Notes: generated by a model not told the origin, from the letters alone. 64,000 nt of DNA from an uncultured Clostridia bacterium (GCA_948473085.1 CAOKWH010000010.1:1-64000), one strand, 5' to 3'; shown: positions 1 through 9,439, numbered from the stretch's first letter. Translations and numbers: made by a program.

Positions 1-83
1 GTTTATATTTTGCCGTTTTTTGAATATGAAATTGTAACTATAAACCATGCACCGCTCTCGGCGCAAAATATTTTACTCTTTAC

Positions 84-112
84 TTGACAAACTTTAAGTT
101 GTCCGTTATAAT
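84..112 (+). promoter_or_regulatory. Promoter of the rplJ-rplL operon
   Basis: A perfect -35 TTGACA (84-89) and a perfect -10 TATAAT (107-112) are separated by 17 bp, which is near-consensus for the housekeeping sigma factor. It precedes the L10 leader. The 83 bp before it hold no gene. Confidence 0.9.
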
Positions 113-119
113 ATAAAAG

Positions 120-262
120 CTGTCAATGTTCTTAAGACAGCAGGTGTTTATTTTAAACATAAAGGGCCCAGCCCGCCTGCCGAGGAAGACTGCTGTGAAA
201 CGATGTATTTTTGTTTTGCTCCTTCCGGCCTGGCACTGGGAGGAGCTTTTTATTTCTACTAA
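120..262 (+). ncRNA. Ribosomal protein L10 leader RNA
   Basis: The untranslated region between the promoter and rplJ carries the conserved-looking Firmicutes L10-leader segments (CAGCAGGTG near 138 and the GCCTGCCGAGG segment near 175). It ends in a hairpin, GCTCCT (218-223) with AGGAGC (241-246), followed by a T-rich tract. In the known family, the L10(L12)4 complex binds this leader and represses its own operon. The terminator-like hairpin suggests an attenuation step, which is inference. Confidence 0.7.
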
Positions 263-280
263 AACCGGGAGGTGAACAAA

Positions 281-790
281 TTGCCGAGTGAAAAGACAAT
301 TCAGGCGAAACAGGAAGTAGTTGCACAGCTCAAGGCCAAGATGGAAAAGGCCGTGACCTGCGTTGTGGTAGATTACAAGGGTATCTCCGTAGAGGATGAC
401 ACCAAGCTGCGTAAGCAGCTGCGTGAGGCCGGTGTGGACTACTTTGTAGCCAAGAACACCATGCTGCGCTTTGCCGCCAAGGAGGTTGGCCTGGAGGGCC
501 TCAACGAGTATTTCGTGGGCACTACAGCCATTGCCATCAGTGAAAGCGACCCTGTTACTGCTTCTAAAATCCTCAACGACTATGCCGAGGAGGCCAAGAG
601 CACCTTTGCGCTCAAGGCTGGTATGGTAGAGGGCAACATCTACGACCAGGCTGGTATCCAGGCTATTGCCAAGCTGCCCAGCAAGGAGCAGCTGCTGGCT
701 CAGCTGTGCAGCGTGCTCAACGGAAATATCCGTGGTCTGGCCGTTGCGCTTAATGCCATTGCTGAGAAGTCCGAGCAGGAAATTGCATAA
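281..790 (+). CDS. rplJ: 50S ribosomal protein L10
   Basis: L10 forms the base of the ribosomal stalk and anchors L7/L12 dimers that recruit translation GTPases. The protein has about 169 residues, the usual bacterial length. It begins Pro-Ser-Glu-Lys-Thr and contains the typical Val-Val-Asp-Tyr-Lys-Gly segment near residue 34. A GTG at 272 is in frame, but it lies inside the GGGAGGTG ribosome-binding site. TTG at 281 sits 6 nt after that site and gives the family's usual N-terminus, so it was chosen. rplL follows 46 bp later in the same operon. Confidence 0.95.
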   Translation: MPSEKTIQAKQEVVAQLKAKMEKAVTCVVVDYKGISVEDDTKLRKQLREAGVDYFVAKNTMLRFAAKEVGLEGLNEYFVGTTAIAISESDPVTASKILNDYAEEAKSTFALKAGMVEGNIYDQAGIQAIAKLPSKEQLLAQLCSVLNGNIRGLAVALNAIAEKSEQEIA

Positions 791-836
791 CTTTTATTTT
801 TAAAACAACATGAACATTATTAGGAGGGTATAGAAA

Positions 837-1208
837 ATGGCTTCTGAGAAGATTGTAAAATTTGTAGAAGAAATCAAGACTTTCACCGTTCTGGAGCTCA
901 ACGAGCTGGTTAAGGCTATCGAAGAGGAGTTCGGCGTATCCGCTGCTGCTCCCGTTATGGTTGCTACTGGCTCTGCTGCCGCTGCTGCTGACGAGAAGAG
1001 CGAGTTTGATGTAATTCTGGTTGATGCTGGCGCAAGCAAGATGGGCGTTATCAAGCTGGTGAAGGATATCACCGGCCTGGGCCTGAAGGAGGCTAAGGCT
1101 CTGGTTGATGAGGCTCCCAAGCCCATCAAGGAGGGCGTATCCAAGGCTGATGCCGAGGAGCTCAAGAAGCAGCTGGAGGAAGCCGGCGCAAAGATCGAGC
1201 TCAAGTAA
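837..1208 (+). CDS. rplL: 50S ribosomal protein L7/L12
   Basis: Stalk protein that contacts elongation factors. It has 123 residues: an N-terminal dimerisation domain (about 1-35), an Ala-rich hinge (about 38-55) and the conserved C-terminal domain with Lys-rich helices and Gly-Leu-Gly-Leu-Lys-Glu-Ala-Lys near residue 82. AGGAGGG lies 8 nt before the ATG. The operon ends after it at two hairpins. Confidence 0.97.
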   Translation: MASEKIVKFVEEIKTFTVLELNELVKAIEEEFGVSAAAPVMVATGSAAAAADEKSEFDVILVDAGASKMGVIKLVKDITGLGLKEAKALVDEAPKPIKEGVSKADAEELKKQLEEAGAKIELK

Positions 1209-1232
1209 GTTCTCATTTCTTGTGGCTGAACA

Positions 1233-1276
1233 GGGGAAGGCGTTTGGGAGGAAATCCCAAAGGGCCTTCCCCTTTT
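1233..1276 (+). terminator. Rho-independent terminator after rplL
   Basis: Arms GGGGAAGGC (1233-1241) and GCCTTCCCC (1264-1272), with an inner stem over TTTGGGA/TCCCAAA, followed by TTTT. Confidence 0.8.
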
Positions 1277-1283
1277 GTTTACA

Positions 1284-1330
1284 AAATCCCGCCGATCCCC
1301 CTTTGTACAGGGAGCTGGCGGGATTTTTTA
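1284..1330. terminator. Second, probably bidirectional terminator
   Basis: AATCCCGCC pairs with GGCGGGATT and is followed by a T6 run on the + strand. It lies between the convergent rplL and GNAT genes and overlaps the GNAT stop codon. Confidence 0.7.
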
Positions 1331-1927
1331 CTGTGGGTTTCGCACCATGCCAATAATCGGAATATCGGTGCCGTTTATGTATTGCCGCTCCACTGTTTCA
1401 AAGCCGAAGCGGCTGTAGTAGTCGGCAGTGCGCTGCTCCTGGGTGTCTAAAAACAGGGTGCCCATTTGGCTGTCTATTATTTTTAGCCCATGCCGTAGCA
1501 GGGCGCTCCCTACGCCCTGGCCCTGCAAAGCCGGGGACACAGCCAAGGGCGCCAGCTGCCAGTGTGGGCCGGGGCAGTGGGCCTTTTCCATCTGTTCTCC
1601 AATGGCGTTGATGGCCAGCAGCTGCCGGACAGGGCCCAGCCCTGCTGTATAGATCCCCCGGAACAGGTCGGGGGAGAGGAAATCCCGGTTTTTCATCCGC
1701 ACCTCCGGCGGCAGCCAGACTGCGACGGCGTCCAAGGTGTCGGTGGTGAAGGCATAGTCGGAACGCAGGCTGAACAGCAGGCGAAAGTGCAGGAAATGCT
1801 GTAAAAAGGCCCGGCGTACCCTTACATCCGGCATCAGGTGCCGGTAAGCCGGGGCGGACAGAAAGGCCTCGGCGGCCAGGGTGGTCAGGGCGGGGATATG
1901 TTCTTTTTGGATGGGGATGATGGTCAA
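1328..1927 (-). CDS. GNAT family N-acetyltransferase
   Basis: 199 residues. The C-terminal half has the acetyl-CoA-binding GNAT core: a Leu-Ala-Pro-Leu-Ala-Val-Ser-Pro strand, then the pyrophosphate loop Gln-Gly-Gln-Gly-Val-Gly (about residue 135), and a late Tyr-Tyr-Ser-Arg-Phe-Gly-Phe motif. The substrate cannot be read from sequence. The open frame runs further upstream, but TTG at 1927 has AAAGGAG about 9 nt before it and gives a compact N-terminus, so it was chosen. It is transcribed divergently from hrcA. Confidence 0.8.
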   Translation of the reverse strand: MTIIPIQKEHIPALTTLAAEAFLSAPAYRHLMPDVRVRRAFLQHFLHFRLLFSLRSDYAFTTDTLDAVAVWLPPEVRMKNRDFLSPDLFRGIYTAGLGPVRQLLAINAIGEQMEKAHCPGPHWQLAPLAVSPALQGQGVGSALLRHGLKIIDSQMGTLFLDTQEQRTADYYSRFGFETVERQYINGTDIPIIGMVRNPQ

Positions 1928-2051
1928 ACGGCCAGCTCCTTTCGGCAGTGGGGGTGGAAAGGCGTATTCTGCTGATAGTATAACAGAAAGTTTGAAAAAT
2001 GGGATGTTCAAAGTGGGGCTTTTTGTATGGTTGCAGGTATAAAAGGGGGCA

Positions 2052-2078
2052 CTGGCACTTAAAATAAAAGAGTGCCAG
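2052..2078. promoter_or_regulatory. CIRCE element 1 (HrcA operator)
   Basis: Nine-base arms CTGGCACTT and GAGTGCCAG are separated by 9 bp, matching the geometry of the CIRCE consensus (TTAGCACTC-N9-GAGTGCTAA). It lies just upstream of the hrcA -35 box. Confidence 0.8.
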
Positions 2079-2106
2079 AAATTTTGCAAATAAATTGTGA
2101 ATTCTA

Positions 2107-2135
2107 TTGACATTCCTGGGTGAGCGTGATAAACT
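2107..2135 (+). promoter_or_regulatory. Promoter of hrcA-grpE-dnaK
   Basis: TTGACA (2107-2112), a 17-bp spacer, then TAAACT (2130-2135). It is flanked on both sides by CIRCE elements, so HrcA would cover both the polymerase approach and the start site. Confidence 0.7.
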
Positions 2136-2142
2136 GAGTTTA

Positions 2143-2169
2143 GTGGCACTCGATGTATATGAGTGCTAA
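2143..2169. promoter_or_regulatory. CIRCE element 2 (HrcA operator)
   Basis: Left arm GTGGCACTC and right arm GAGTGCTAA are separated by 9 bp. The right arm matches the CIRCE consensus exactly. It begins about 8 bp after the -10 box, over the expected transcription start. Confidence 0.9.
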
Positions 2170-2187
2170 AATGAAGGGGGCAGAAGG

Positions 2188-3216
2188 ATGGAACTGGACG
2201 AACGCAAGCGCAGAATCCTCTCGGTGATTGCCGAGCTTTACACCCAAACCGGCGAGCCGGTGGGCTCCAAGGTGGTGTCGCTGTATCTCAACAGTGCCTA
2301 TTCCCCTGCCACCATCCGCAACGATATGGCGGTGCTGTTTGAACTGGGGCTTTTGGAACAGCCCCACACCTCTGCCGGGCGGGTCCCCTCCCATCTGGGC
2401 TACCGGGTGTTTGTGGATGACCTGATGCAGGTGCGGCCGGTGAACGGCCAGCTCCGCGACAGCATCGAGGCCATGTTTAACATCCGGGACCCTGACCCGG
2501 ACAAACTGCTGGAGGATGCAGCCAAGGCCCTTTCGGAAATAACCGGCTGCGCGGCCTTTACTGCCACCCGCACACCCGATAGCGTTACAGTGCGCCGGGT
2601 GGAGATTATCCCCTCTGGGGAAAATACCCTGGTGATTATGGTAATGACCTCCAACGGCGTTATCCGCAGCAAGGTGCGCCGCACCGGCTTCCGGGTTACG
2701 GCCGAGGTGGTGGAGTTTCTCCGGGCTTTCTGTGCCGGCAAGATTGCCGGGCTTACCCTGCGGGATATCTCCCTGCGGTATATGAGCACCATCACGGTGG
2801 AGCTGGGGGAGTATTCCCGAGTGTTCACCCCGCTGCTGGCGGCTGTTTTGGAGCTGTGCAGCGAAATTTACGCCGGGCAGTACTACATGGAGGGCGGCAT
2901 CAAGCTGCTGCAATATCCCGAACTTGCCCGCAACGCCGGGGAGCTATTGGGGCATGTCTGGGAGCGGGAGAACATCCAGCGGCTCATCGATCAGGCCCAG
3001 CGCACCGGCACCACCATTTTTATAGGCAAGGAGAACCAGAGCCAGGAGATGCAAAACTGTTCCGCCATCGTGTCCAAATATGGCATTGGCGGCAGGGGCT
3101 CCGGGGCCATTGGCCTTATCGGGCCCATTCGCATGGACTATGCGGCCATGGTGGCCGAAACCGAATATTTTGCCCGATTGATGGGCGAGCTGCTCACCGA
3201 AATTTACGATGGATAG
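2188..3216 (+). CDS. hrcA: Heat-inducible transcription repressor HrcA
   Basis: 342 residues, normal for HrcA. The N-terminal winged helix (about 1-90) includes the family segment Ser-Pro-Ala-Thr-Ile-Arg-Asn-Asp-Met-Ala. The central GAF-like domain follows, and the C-terminus has the usual Ile-Gly-Pro-x-Arg-Met-Asp-Tyr motif (about 310). HrcA binds CIRCE and represses chaperone genes until GroEL becomes limiting. Two CIRCE sites precede it, so it is autoregulated. It is first in an operon with grpE and dnaK. Confidence 0.96.
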   Translation: MELDERKRRILSVIAELYTQTGEPVGSKVVSLYLNSAYSPATIRNDMAVLFELGLLEQPHTSAGRVPSHLGYRVFVDDLMQVRPVNGQLRDSIEAMFNIRDPDPDKLLEDAAKALSEITGCAAFTATRTPDSVTVRRVEIIPSGENTLVIMVMTSNGVIRSKVRRTGFRVTAEVVEFLRAFCAGKIAGLTLRDISLRYMSTITVELGEYSRVFTPLLAAVLELCSEIYAGQYYMEGGIKLLQYPELARNAGELLGHVWERENIQRLIDQAQRTGTTIFIGKENQSQEMQNCSAIVSKYGIGGRGSGAIGLIGPIRMDYAAMVAETEYFARLMGELLTEIYDG

Positions 3217-3237
3217 CAGGACAGGGGGTACAAAGAA

Positions 3238-3774
3238 TTGAGCAATACAAACGAGAAGGATCAGGCAGTGGCCGAGCAGGAGCTGGAGCAGATGGACACT
3301 CAGGCGGCACAGCCCGACGAAAGCCCGGCGGAGCCCACAGCGGAGGAAAAGCTGCAAGCCCAGCTGGATGAGCTGAACGACCGTTACCTGCGCACATTGG
3401 CCGAGTATGACAACTACCGCAAACGCACCGCCAAGGAGAAGGAGGCTATCTATCCCGAGGCCAAGGCCAGCACCATCGCTACCATCCTGCCGGTGCTGGA
3501 CAGCTTCGAGCGGGCACTGGAAGCCCCCTGTGCTGATGAGGAGTTTAAAAAGGGTTTGGAACTAATCCGCAAAGCCTTTGATGAGATGCTCCAAAAGCAT
3601 GGCGTGGAGGCGTTTGGCACTGTGGGGGATGCGTTTGACCCCAACCAGCACAGCGCCGTTGCCCACCAGGAGGACGACAGTGTCGGGGAAAACTGCATTG
3701 CCGAGGTGTTCCAGAAGGGGTACCGGATGGGAGACCGGGTGCTGCGCTATGCCATGGTAAAGGTAGCAAACTGA
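3238..3774 (+). CDS. grpE: Nucleotide exchange factor GrpE
   Basis: GrpE releases ADP from DnaK. It has 178 residues: an acidic, low-complexity N-terminus (about 1-40), a long coiled-coil helix (about 40-90), and a beta domain ending with Gly-Tyr-Arg-Met-Gly-Asp-Arg-Val-Leu-Arg. The TTG start follows a CAGGGGG site, and no better start is in frame. It lies 21 bp after hrcA and 66 bp before dnaK. Confidence 0.95.
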   Translation: MSNTNEKDQAVAEQELEQMDTQAAQPDESPAEPTAEEKLQAQLDELNDRYLRTLAEYDNYRKRTAKEKEAIYPEAKASTIATILPVLDSFERALEAPCADEEFKKGLELIRKAFDEMLQKHGVEAFGTVGDAFDPNQHSAVAHQEDDSVGENCIAEVFQKGYRMGDRVLRYAMVKVAN

Positions 3775-3840
3775 TAAAATTTTCATATTTCAAAATTAAA
3801 AACCGGATACAAGAGTGAAGAGAAACTGGAGGAATTTTTT

Positions 3841-5685
3841 ATGGGCAAGATTATTGGTATTGACCTGGGGACAACTAACTCCTGCGTGGCAGTGATGGAG
3901 GGCGGCGAGGCCGTTGTAATTGCCAATGCCGAGGGCGCAAGAACCACCCCGTCGGTGGTGGCTTTTTCCAAGACAGGCGAGCGGATGGTGGGCCAGGTGG
4001 CCAAGCGCCAGGCTGTTACCAACCCTGATAAGACCGTTATTTCCATCAAGCGGCACATGGGTTCCGACTACAGGGTGCAGATTGATGAGAAAAACTACAC
4101 CCCTCAGGAAATTTCCGCTATGGTGCTCCAGAAGCTCAAGAGCGACGCTGAAAACTACCTGGGCGAGCAGGTAACCGAGGCGGTTATCACCGTTCCCGCC
4201 TACTTCACCGACTCCCAGCGCCAGGCCACCAAGGATGCCGGCCGGATTGCTGGGCTGGATGTAAAGCGCATTATCAACGAGCCCACCGCTGCAGCCCTGG
4301 CCTATGGCGTGGATAAGGAAAACGACCAGAAAATTATGGTGTATGACCTGGGCGGCGGCACCTTTGATGTATCCATCATCGAGATGGGCGATGGCATCCA
4401 GCAGGTACTGGCCACAGCCGGCAACAACCGCCTGGGTGGCGATGACTTTGACAACCGTATTATCGCCTTCCTGGCGGACGAGTTTAAGCGGGAAAACGGC
4501 ATTGACCTGCGCAGTGACAAGATGGCCATGCAGCGCCTGAAGGAGGCTGCCGAAAAGGCCAAGATTGAGCTTTCCGGCATGACCACTGCCAACATCAACC
4601 TGCCCTTTATTACTGCCGATGCCACCGGCCCCAAGCACATGGATGTTACCCTGACCCGGGCCAAGTTCAACGAACTGACCGCCGACCTGGTGGAAGCTAC
4701 CATGGGCCCGGTGCGCCAGGCCCTGTCCGATTCCAAGCTGCAGCCTGCACAGATTGACAAGGTGCTGCTGGTGGGCGGTTCCACCCGTATCCCCGCCGTT
4801 GTGGAGGCAGTAAAGAACTATATGGGCAAGGAGCCGTTCAAGGGCATCAACCCCGATGAGTGCGTGGCCATGGGCGCCGCCCTCCAGGGTGGTGTACTGG
4901 GCGGCGAGGTGAAGGACCTGCTGCTGCTGGATGTTACCCCCCTGTCTTTGGGGTTGGAAACACTGGGCAATGTCTGCACCAAGATTATCGACCGCAACAC
5001 CACCATCCCGGTGAAGAAGTCCCAGGTATTCTCCACTGCTGCGGATAACCAGACTACAGTGGACATCCATGTACTGCAGGGCGAGCGGGAGATGGCTGCC
5101 GACAACAAGACTCTGGGCCGCTTCCAGCTGGACGGCATCCCCGCCGCCAGAAGAGGTGTGCCCCAGATTGAGGTAACCTTTGATATTGACGCCAACGGCA
5201 TTGTCAATGTATCCGCCAAGGACCTGGGCACCGGCAAGGAGCAGCACATCACCATTACCTCCTCCTCCAATATGTCCAAGGATGATATTGATAAGGCTGT
5301 GCAGGAGGCTGCCGCCTATGCCGAGGAGGACAAGAAGCGCCGGGAAGAGATTGACACCCGCAACAATGCCGACCAGATGATCTACCAGGTTGAAAAGACC
5401 ATGGCTGACGCCGGCGATAAGCTGGATGCCGGGGATAAGCAGACAGCCGAAAACAAGATTGCCGAGCTGAAAACCGCCCTGGAGGGCACCGACACCGAGG
5501 CAGTCAAGACCAAGATGGACGAACTGCAGCAGGCATTCTATTCCATCAGTGAAAAGCTGTACCAGGCTGCCGCAGCGGAGGCGCAGGCCCAGCAGGGCGC
5601 CCAGGGGGCTGCCGATACCGGCGCCGCTGGCAGCGACTTTGTGGATGCCGACTACAAGGAAGTAGACGAGAACGAGAACAAGTAA
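3841..5685 (+). CDS. dnaK: Molecular chaperone DnaK (Hsp70)
   Basis: 614 residues, full length. The ATPase domain starts with Gly-Ile-Asp-Leu-Gly-Thr-Thr-Asn-Ser and has the phosphate-2 loop Asp-Leu-Gly-Gly-Gly-Thr-Phe-Asp (about 170). The substrate-binding domain (about 360-500) is followed by a helical lid and an Ala/Gln/Gly-rich tail ending in an acidic stretch. With DnaJ and GrpE it folds and holds client proteins in the cytosol. CTGGAGG precedes the ATG. Confidence 0.98.
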   Translation: MGKIIGIDLGTTNSCVAVMEGGEAVVIANAEGARTTPSVVAFSKTGERMVGQVAKRQAVTNPDKTVISIKRHMGSDYRVQIDEKNYTPQEISAMVLQKLKSDAENYLGEQVTEAVITVPAYFTDSQRQATKDAGRIAGLDVKRIINEPTAAALAYGVDKENDQKIMVYDLGGGTFDVSIIEMGDGIQQVLATAGNNRLGGDDFDNRIIAFLADEFKRENGIDLRSDKMAMQRLKEAAEKAKIELSGMTTANINLPFITADATGPKHMDVTLTRAKFNELTADLVEATMGPVRQALSDSKLQPAQIDKVLLVGGSTRIPAVVEAVKNYMGKEPFKGINPDECVAMGAALQGGVLGGEVKDLLLLDVTPLSLGLETLGNVCTKIIDRNTTIPVKKSQVFSTAADNQTTVDIHVLQGEREMAADNKTLGRFQLDGIPAARRGVPQIEVTFDIDANGIVNVSAKDLGTGKEQHITITSSSNMSKDDIDKAVQEAAAYAEEDKKRREEIDTRNNADQMIYQVEKTMADAGDKLDAGDKQTAENKIAELKTALEGTDTEAVKTKMDELQQAFYSISEKLYQAAAAEAQAQQGAQGAADTGAAGSDFVDADYKEVDENENK

Positions 5686-5698
5686 AACAGGCCGATGC

Positions 5699-5735
5699 AA
5701 AAGGGCGGTGCGATATGCTTATCGCCTGCCCTTTT
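5699..5735 (+). terminator. Hairpin after dnaK (probable partial terminator)
   Basis: AAAAGGGC (5699-5706) pairs with GCCCTTTT (5728-5735), with a second stem (GCGATA/TATCGC) inside. The T run is only the 3' arm itself, so termination may be partial. The 300 bp from here to dnaJ hold no convincing gene, only the dnaJ promoter. Confidence 0.55.
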
Positions 5736-5930
5736 GGCTGAGGCGCTTGGAGCTCCTTTCTGTATGTATGGGACTGATGATGCGTTCCAGTTTTATGAGA
5801 ATACGGCCTAATTCCCGGAAGCTACCCAAACAGCAGGCCATTTCTCTTTGTATTAGCGGTAAAATTGCTTTCAAACCAGTTTACGGTTTAAATAGCATAG
5901 AAAAGAAACAAAAGCGATGGGCAAAGGGCA

Positions 5931-5960
5931 TTGGCACACGGGGGCAGATTGTGCTATACT
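5931..5960 (+). promoter_or_regulatory. Promoter of dnaJ
   Basis: TTGGCA (5931-5936), an 18-bp spacer, and TATACT (5955-5960). No CIRCE palindrome is visible here, so dnaJ seems able to be transcribed separately from the HrcA-controlled operon. Confidence 0.6.
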
Positions 5961-6041
5961 GTCTGCATGGCCCGTTGGGCGACATGAAAAAACAGAAGTT
6001 GCGCAGGTGCGTTTGCATTTGTACTGGAGGGGGATAACCAC

Positions 6042-7187
6042 TTGGCAGAAAAAAGAGATTATTACGAGGTGCTGGGCGTTGGCCGCCAGGCCACCGAGGA
6101 TGAGATAAAAAAGGCGTACCGCCAGCTGGCTAAAAAATACCATCCGGACCTGAACCCGGACGATAAAGAGGCCGAGGCCCGGTTTAAAGAGGCGGGGGAG
6201 GCCTATGAGGTGCTCTCCAATGCCGAAAAGCGCCGGAAATACGACCAGTTCGGCTTTGCCGGGGTGGACCCCGGCTATGGCGGTGCAGGCGGGGCGGCCG
6301 GCTTTGGGTTTGATGACATTGGCGATATATTTGAGAGCTTTTTTGGCGGCGGTTTTGGAGGGTTTGGCGGCAGTACCCGCACCCGCAACCCCAACGCCCC
6401 CATCAAGGGCGCCGATGTTTCTGTCACCGTGCCCCTTTCGTTCATGGAGGCAATAAAGGGCTGTACCAAAACCATCACCATCAAGCGGCTGGAGGTCTGC
6501 TCCGACTGCGGCGGCACCGGGGCCAAAAAGGGTTCCGCTGTGGAAACCTGCCCCGACTGCGGTGGCACCGGCCAAGTGACTGTACAGCGCAGAACCCCGT
6601 TTGGCGTTATGCAGAGCACCGGCGCCTGCACCCGCTGCGGTGGCAAGGGCAAGATTATTAAGGAGCCCTGCCAGAAGTGCGGCGGCAAGGGCCGGGTACG
6701 GGTTACCAAAAAGCTGGAGGTGAACATTCCCGCCGGCATTGACGATGGCCAGACCTTCCTGGTGCGCGGCCAGGGGGACCATGGCATCAACAACGGCCCG
6801 TCCGGCGATGTGGCGGTGACTGTTACAGTCCGCCCCGACCCGCTGTTTGAACGGGATGGCTTTAACATCTGGTGTGAGGTGCCTATCACCTTTACCCAGG
6901 CGGTACTGGGGGATGAGATTACAGTGCCCACAGTGGATGGCAAGGTGAGCTATACTATCCCGGACGGCACCCAATCGGGTACTGTGTTCCGGCTGCGGAA
7001 CAAGGGTGTTGGCTACATCAACGGCAGCGGCCGGGGGGACCAGTATGTCAAGGTTACCATCGAGGTACCCAAGAACCTCTCCGGCAAGCAGAAGGAGCTG
7101 CTGCGGGAGTTTGATAGCCTGTCCAGCGATAAGAATTTTGAGAAGCGCAAGGGCTTTTTTGAAAAGCTCAGGGATATGTTTGAATAA
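6042..7187 (+). CDS. dnaJ: Molecular chaperone DnaJ (Hsp40)
   Basis: 381 residues, type I DnaJ. The J domain (1-70) has the His-Pro-Asp motif. A Gly/Phe-rich linker follows (about 80-115). Next come four zinc-binding Cys-x-x-Cys-x-Gly-x-Gly repeats (about 148-215) and the C-terminal substrate domains. It stimulates DnaK ATP hydrolysis and delivers clients. The TTG start follows CTGGAGGGGG. It is separated from dnaK by 356 bp and has its own promoter. Confidence 0.97.
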   Translation: MAEKRDYYEVLGVGRQATEDEIKKAYRQLAKKYHPDLNPDDKEAEARFKEAGEAYEVLSNAEKRRKYDQFGFAGVDPGYGGAGGAAGFGFDDIGDIFESFFGGGFGGFGGSTRTRNPNAPIKGADVSVTVPLSFMEAIKGCTKTITIKRLEVCSDCGGTGAKKGSAVETCPDCGGTGQVTVQRRTPFGVMQSTGACTRCGGKGKIIKEPCQKCGGKGRVRVTKKLEVNIPAGIDDGQTFLVRGQGDHGINNGPSGDVAVTVTVRPDPLFERDGFNIWCEVPITFTQAVLGDEITVPTVDGKVSYTIPDGTQSGTVFRLRNKGVGYINGSGRGDQYVKVTIEVPKNLSGKQKELLREFDSLSSDKNFEKRKGFFEKLRDMFE

Positions 7188-7191
7188 GAGG

Positions 7192-7220
7192 AAGGGGCTG
7201 TCCGGCAGGGCAGCCCTTTT
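7192..7220 (+). terminator. Terminator after dnaJ
   Basis: AAGGGGCTG and CAGCCCTTTT form a short GC-rich hairpin ending in a T run. Confidence 0.7.
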
Positions 7221-7480
7221 ATTGGCCTTAAAGCTGTCCGGCTTTCCAAAGATAGGTTTCCCTATATCAAGTGCTGGTTGCTGTTCTATAACCAGAGATT
7301 TCTGCTCATTTCGTGTAAATATAAAATAGAATTACATACTGTATTAAAATAAGTGGCCTAAAAAAGCGGAATATCCCTTATTTTTGCCCCTCCTGCCTGG
7401 AGCACGAAGTGTTTTTATTTATGCTGCAAGCAGTGCTTGCGGCAAATGGCTGCTGAAACAGTGGGAGTGGTTGTTTATAA
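7221..7480. other. Intergenic region without a gene
   Basis: AT-rich spacer between dnaJ and the aspS promoter. The only structure seen is an imperfect inverted repeat, GCTGCAAGC/GCTTGCGGC, near 7422-7442. No T-box motif is present. Confidence 0.5.
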
Positions 7481-7509
7481 TTGACAAGGGCGGTTCCATG
7501 CGGTATTAT
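7481..7509 (+). promoter_or_regulatory. Promoter of aspS
   Basis: TTGACA (7481-7486), 17 bp, TATTAT (7504-7509). About 120 nt of leader follow. They lack the AGGGTGG T-box sequence, so no tRNA-sensing riboswitch is called. Confidence 0.8.
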
Positions 7510-7637
7510 TATAAAGTATAACTGCGCCCTTTGGCCGGTGTTTTTTGGATCGGCGGCTGGCGTGTTTCTTTTTCACAGAACCCGGCGGGGCCGTTCTGCC
7601 CTGTCCGAAAAATACAAGGAAAAGGTAGGTTGCATCC

Positions 7638-9395
7638 ATGATTATTGAAAACAAGTACCGCTCGCGCGCCTGCGGCGAGGTGGGCGAGGGGGATATAGGC
7701 AAAACCATCCGGGTGGCCGGCTGGGTGGAAAATATCCGGGACCATGGCGGTATCCGGTTTATCGACCTGCGGGATCAGTACGGCACAGTGCAGGTTGTTA
7801 TTCCGGACGACAGTATGCTGGATGGTGTGCGTAAGGAAACGGTTGTAACGGTGGAGGGCGAGGTGCTGCGCCGGGACGAGGAGACCATCAACACCAAAAT
7901 AAGCACTGGCACAGTGGAAATTAAGGCCGGCCGGCTGGAAATTCTGGGTAAGGTGATGGAGAATCTGCCCTTTGAGGTGGCCACCTCCACCGACACCAAG
8001 GAGGAAGTGCGCCTGAAGTACCGCTATCTGGACCTGCGCAACAAGAAGGTGAAGGATAACATCCTGCTTCGGGCCAAGATTATCTCCTTCCTGCGCAGCG
8101 AGATGGAGCGCCTGGGCTTTACCGAAATCCAGACCCCCATCCTGACCGCGTCCTCCCCTGAGGGCGCCCGGGACTATCTGGTGCCTTCCCGTAAGCATCC
8201 TGGTAAGTTTTATGCCCTGCCCCAGGCGCCTCAGCAGTTTAAGCAGCTGCTGATGGTGTCCGGCTTTGACCGGTATTTCCAGATTGCCCCCTGCTTCCGG
8301 GATGAGGACAGCCGAGCCGACCGCAGCCCCGGGGAATTTTATCAGCTGGACTTTGAGATGGCTTTTGCCACCCAGGAGGAGGTATTTGCCGTAGCAGAGG
8401 AGGTCCTCTCCAATGTATTCTCCCGGTTCTCGGATAAAAAGGTGGACAAAGCGCCGTTTATGCGCATTAGCTACGACGATGCCATGCTCCAGTTTGGTTC
8501 GGATAAGCCCGACCTGCGCAATCCCCTGCGGATTATTGACATCAGCGATATGTTTGTGGAAACCGATTTTAAGCCGTTCCGCGGCCAGACTGTCCGGGCC
8601 ATTCCGGTGCCGGACTGCGCCAGTCAGCCCCGGAGCTTCTTTGAAAATATGCTCAAGTTTGCCGAAAGCATTGGCATGAAGGGCCTGGGCTATGTCAAGG
8701 TGGAGGAGGATATGTCCTACGCCGGCCCCATTGACAAGTTCCTGACCCCGGAGCAGCGGGCCGACCTGGCCCAGCGGGGCGGGCTGAAGCCGGGGTATGT
8801 GCTCTACTTTATTGCCGATGCCAAGGATGTTGCCCCCAAGCTGGCAGGCAAAATCCGCAACGAGCTCGGCGAGCGGCTGGGCCTGGTTGATAAGGACAGC
8901 TTCCGCATGTGCTTTGTGGTGGATTTCCCCATGTACGAGCTGGACGAGGACACCAAGGAGATTGGTTTCACCCACAACCCCTTCTCGATGCCCAAGGGCG
9001 GCCTGGAGGCACTGAACAGCATGGATCCGCTGGAGATTTATGCCCAGCAGTATGACATTGTCTGCAACGGTGTGGAGCTTTCCTCCGGCGCTGTGCGCAA
9101 CCACGATGTGGAAACACTGATTCGCGCCTTTGAAATTGCCGGCTATCCCAAGGAGGTTATGATCTCCAAGTTCCCGGCCCTTTATAACGCCTTCCATTAC
9201 GGTGCGCCGCCCCACGCAGGTATGGCCCCTGGTGTGGACCGGATGATTATGCTGCTCACCGGCGAGGAAAACATCCGGGAGGTTATTGCCTTCCCCATGA
9301 ACTCCAACGCCCAGGATATCCTGATGGGCGCCCCCAGCGAGGTGACTGAACACCAGCTGCGGGAGGTGCACATCAAGCTGCGCAGCCAACAGTAA
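7638..9395 (+). CDS. aspS: Aspartate--tRNA ligase
   Basis: 585 residues, bacterial-type AspRS. It has an N-terminal OB-fold anticodon-binding domain (about 1-110). The class II core carries motif 2, with Phe-Arg-Asp-Glu-Asp and then Phe-Tyr-Gln-Leu-Asp-Phe-Glu-Met (about 217-235). The bacterial GAD insertion follows (about 290-420). Motif 3, Gly-Val-Asp-Arg-Met-Ile-Met-Leu-Leu, lies near the C-terminus. It charges tRNA-Asp. Whether it also charges tRNA-Asn cannot be read here. Confidence 0.97.
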   Translation: MIIENKYRSRACGEVGEGDIGKTIRVAGWVENIRDHGGIRFIDLRDQYGTVQVVIPDDSMLDGVRKETVVTVEGEVLRRDEETINTKISTGTVEIKAGRLEILGKVMENLPFEVATSTDTKEEVRLKYRYLDLRNKKVKDNILLRAKIISFLRSEMERLGFTEIQTPILTASSPEGARDYLVPSRKHPGKFYALPQAPQQFKQLLMVSGFDRYFQIAPCFRDEDSRADRSPGEFYQLDFEMAFATQEEVFAVAEEVLSNVFSRFSDKKVDKAPFMRISYDDAMLQFGSDKPDLRNPLRIIDISDMFVETDFKPFRGQTVRAIPVPDCASQPRSFFENMLKFAESIGMKGLGYVKVEEDMSYAGPIDKFLTPEQRADLAQRGGLKPGYVLYFIADAKDVAPKLAGKIRNELGERLGLVDKDSFRMCFVVDFPMYELDEDTKEIGFTHNPFSMPKGGLEALNSMDPLEIYAQQYDIVCNGVELSSGAVRNHDVETLIRAFEIAGYPKEVMISKFPALYNAFHYGAPPHAGMAPGVDRMIMLLTGEENIREVIAFPMNSNAQDILMGAPSEVTEHQLREVHIKLRSQQ

Positions 9396-9399
9396 GGAT

Positions 9400-9439
9400 A
9401 AAAAGCTGCTTTTGGTCTTTGCCAAAGGCGGCTTTTTTT
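9400..9439 (+). terminator. Terminator after aspS
   Basis: The AAAAGCTGCTTTTGG arm pairs with the CCAAAGGCGGCTTTTTTT arm, giving a long hairpin ending in T7. Confidence 0.85.

Noticed and set aside
5708..6037. 109-codon open frame between dnaK and dnaJ
   Set aside because: It begins inside the post-dnaK hairpin, has no ribosome-binding site, spans the dnaJ promoter, and has no recognisable product.
7510..7637. Possible T-box before aspS
   Set aside because: The leader is only about 120 nt and lacks the AGGGTGG antiterminator sequence and the stem I motifs seen before hisS.
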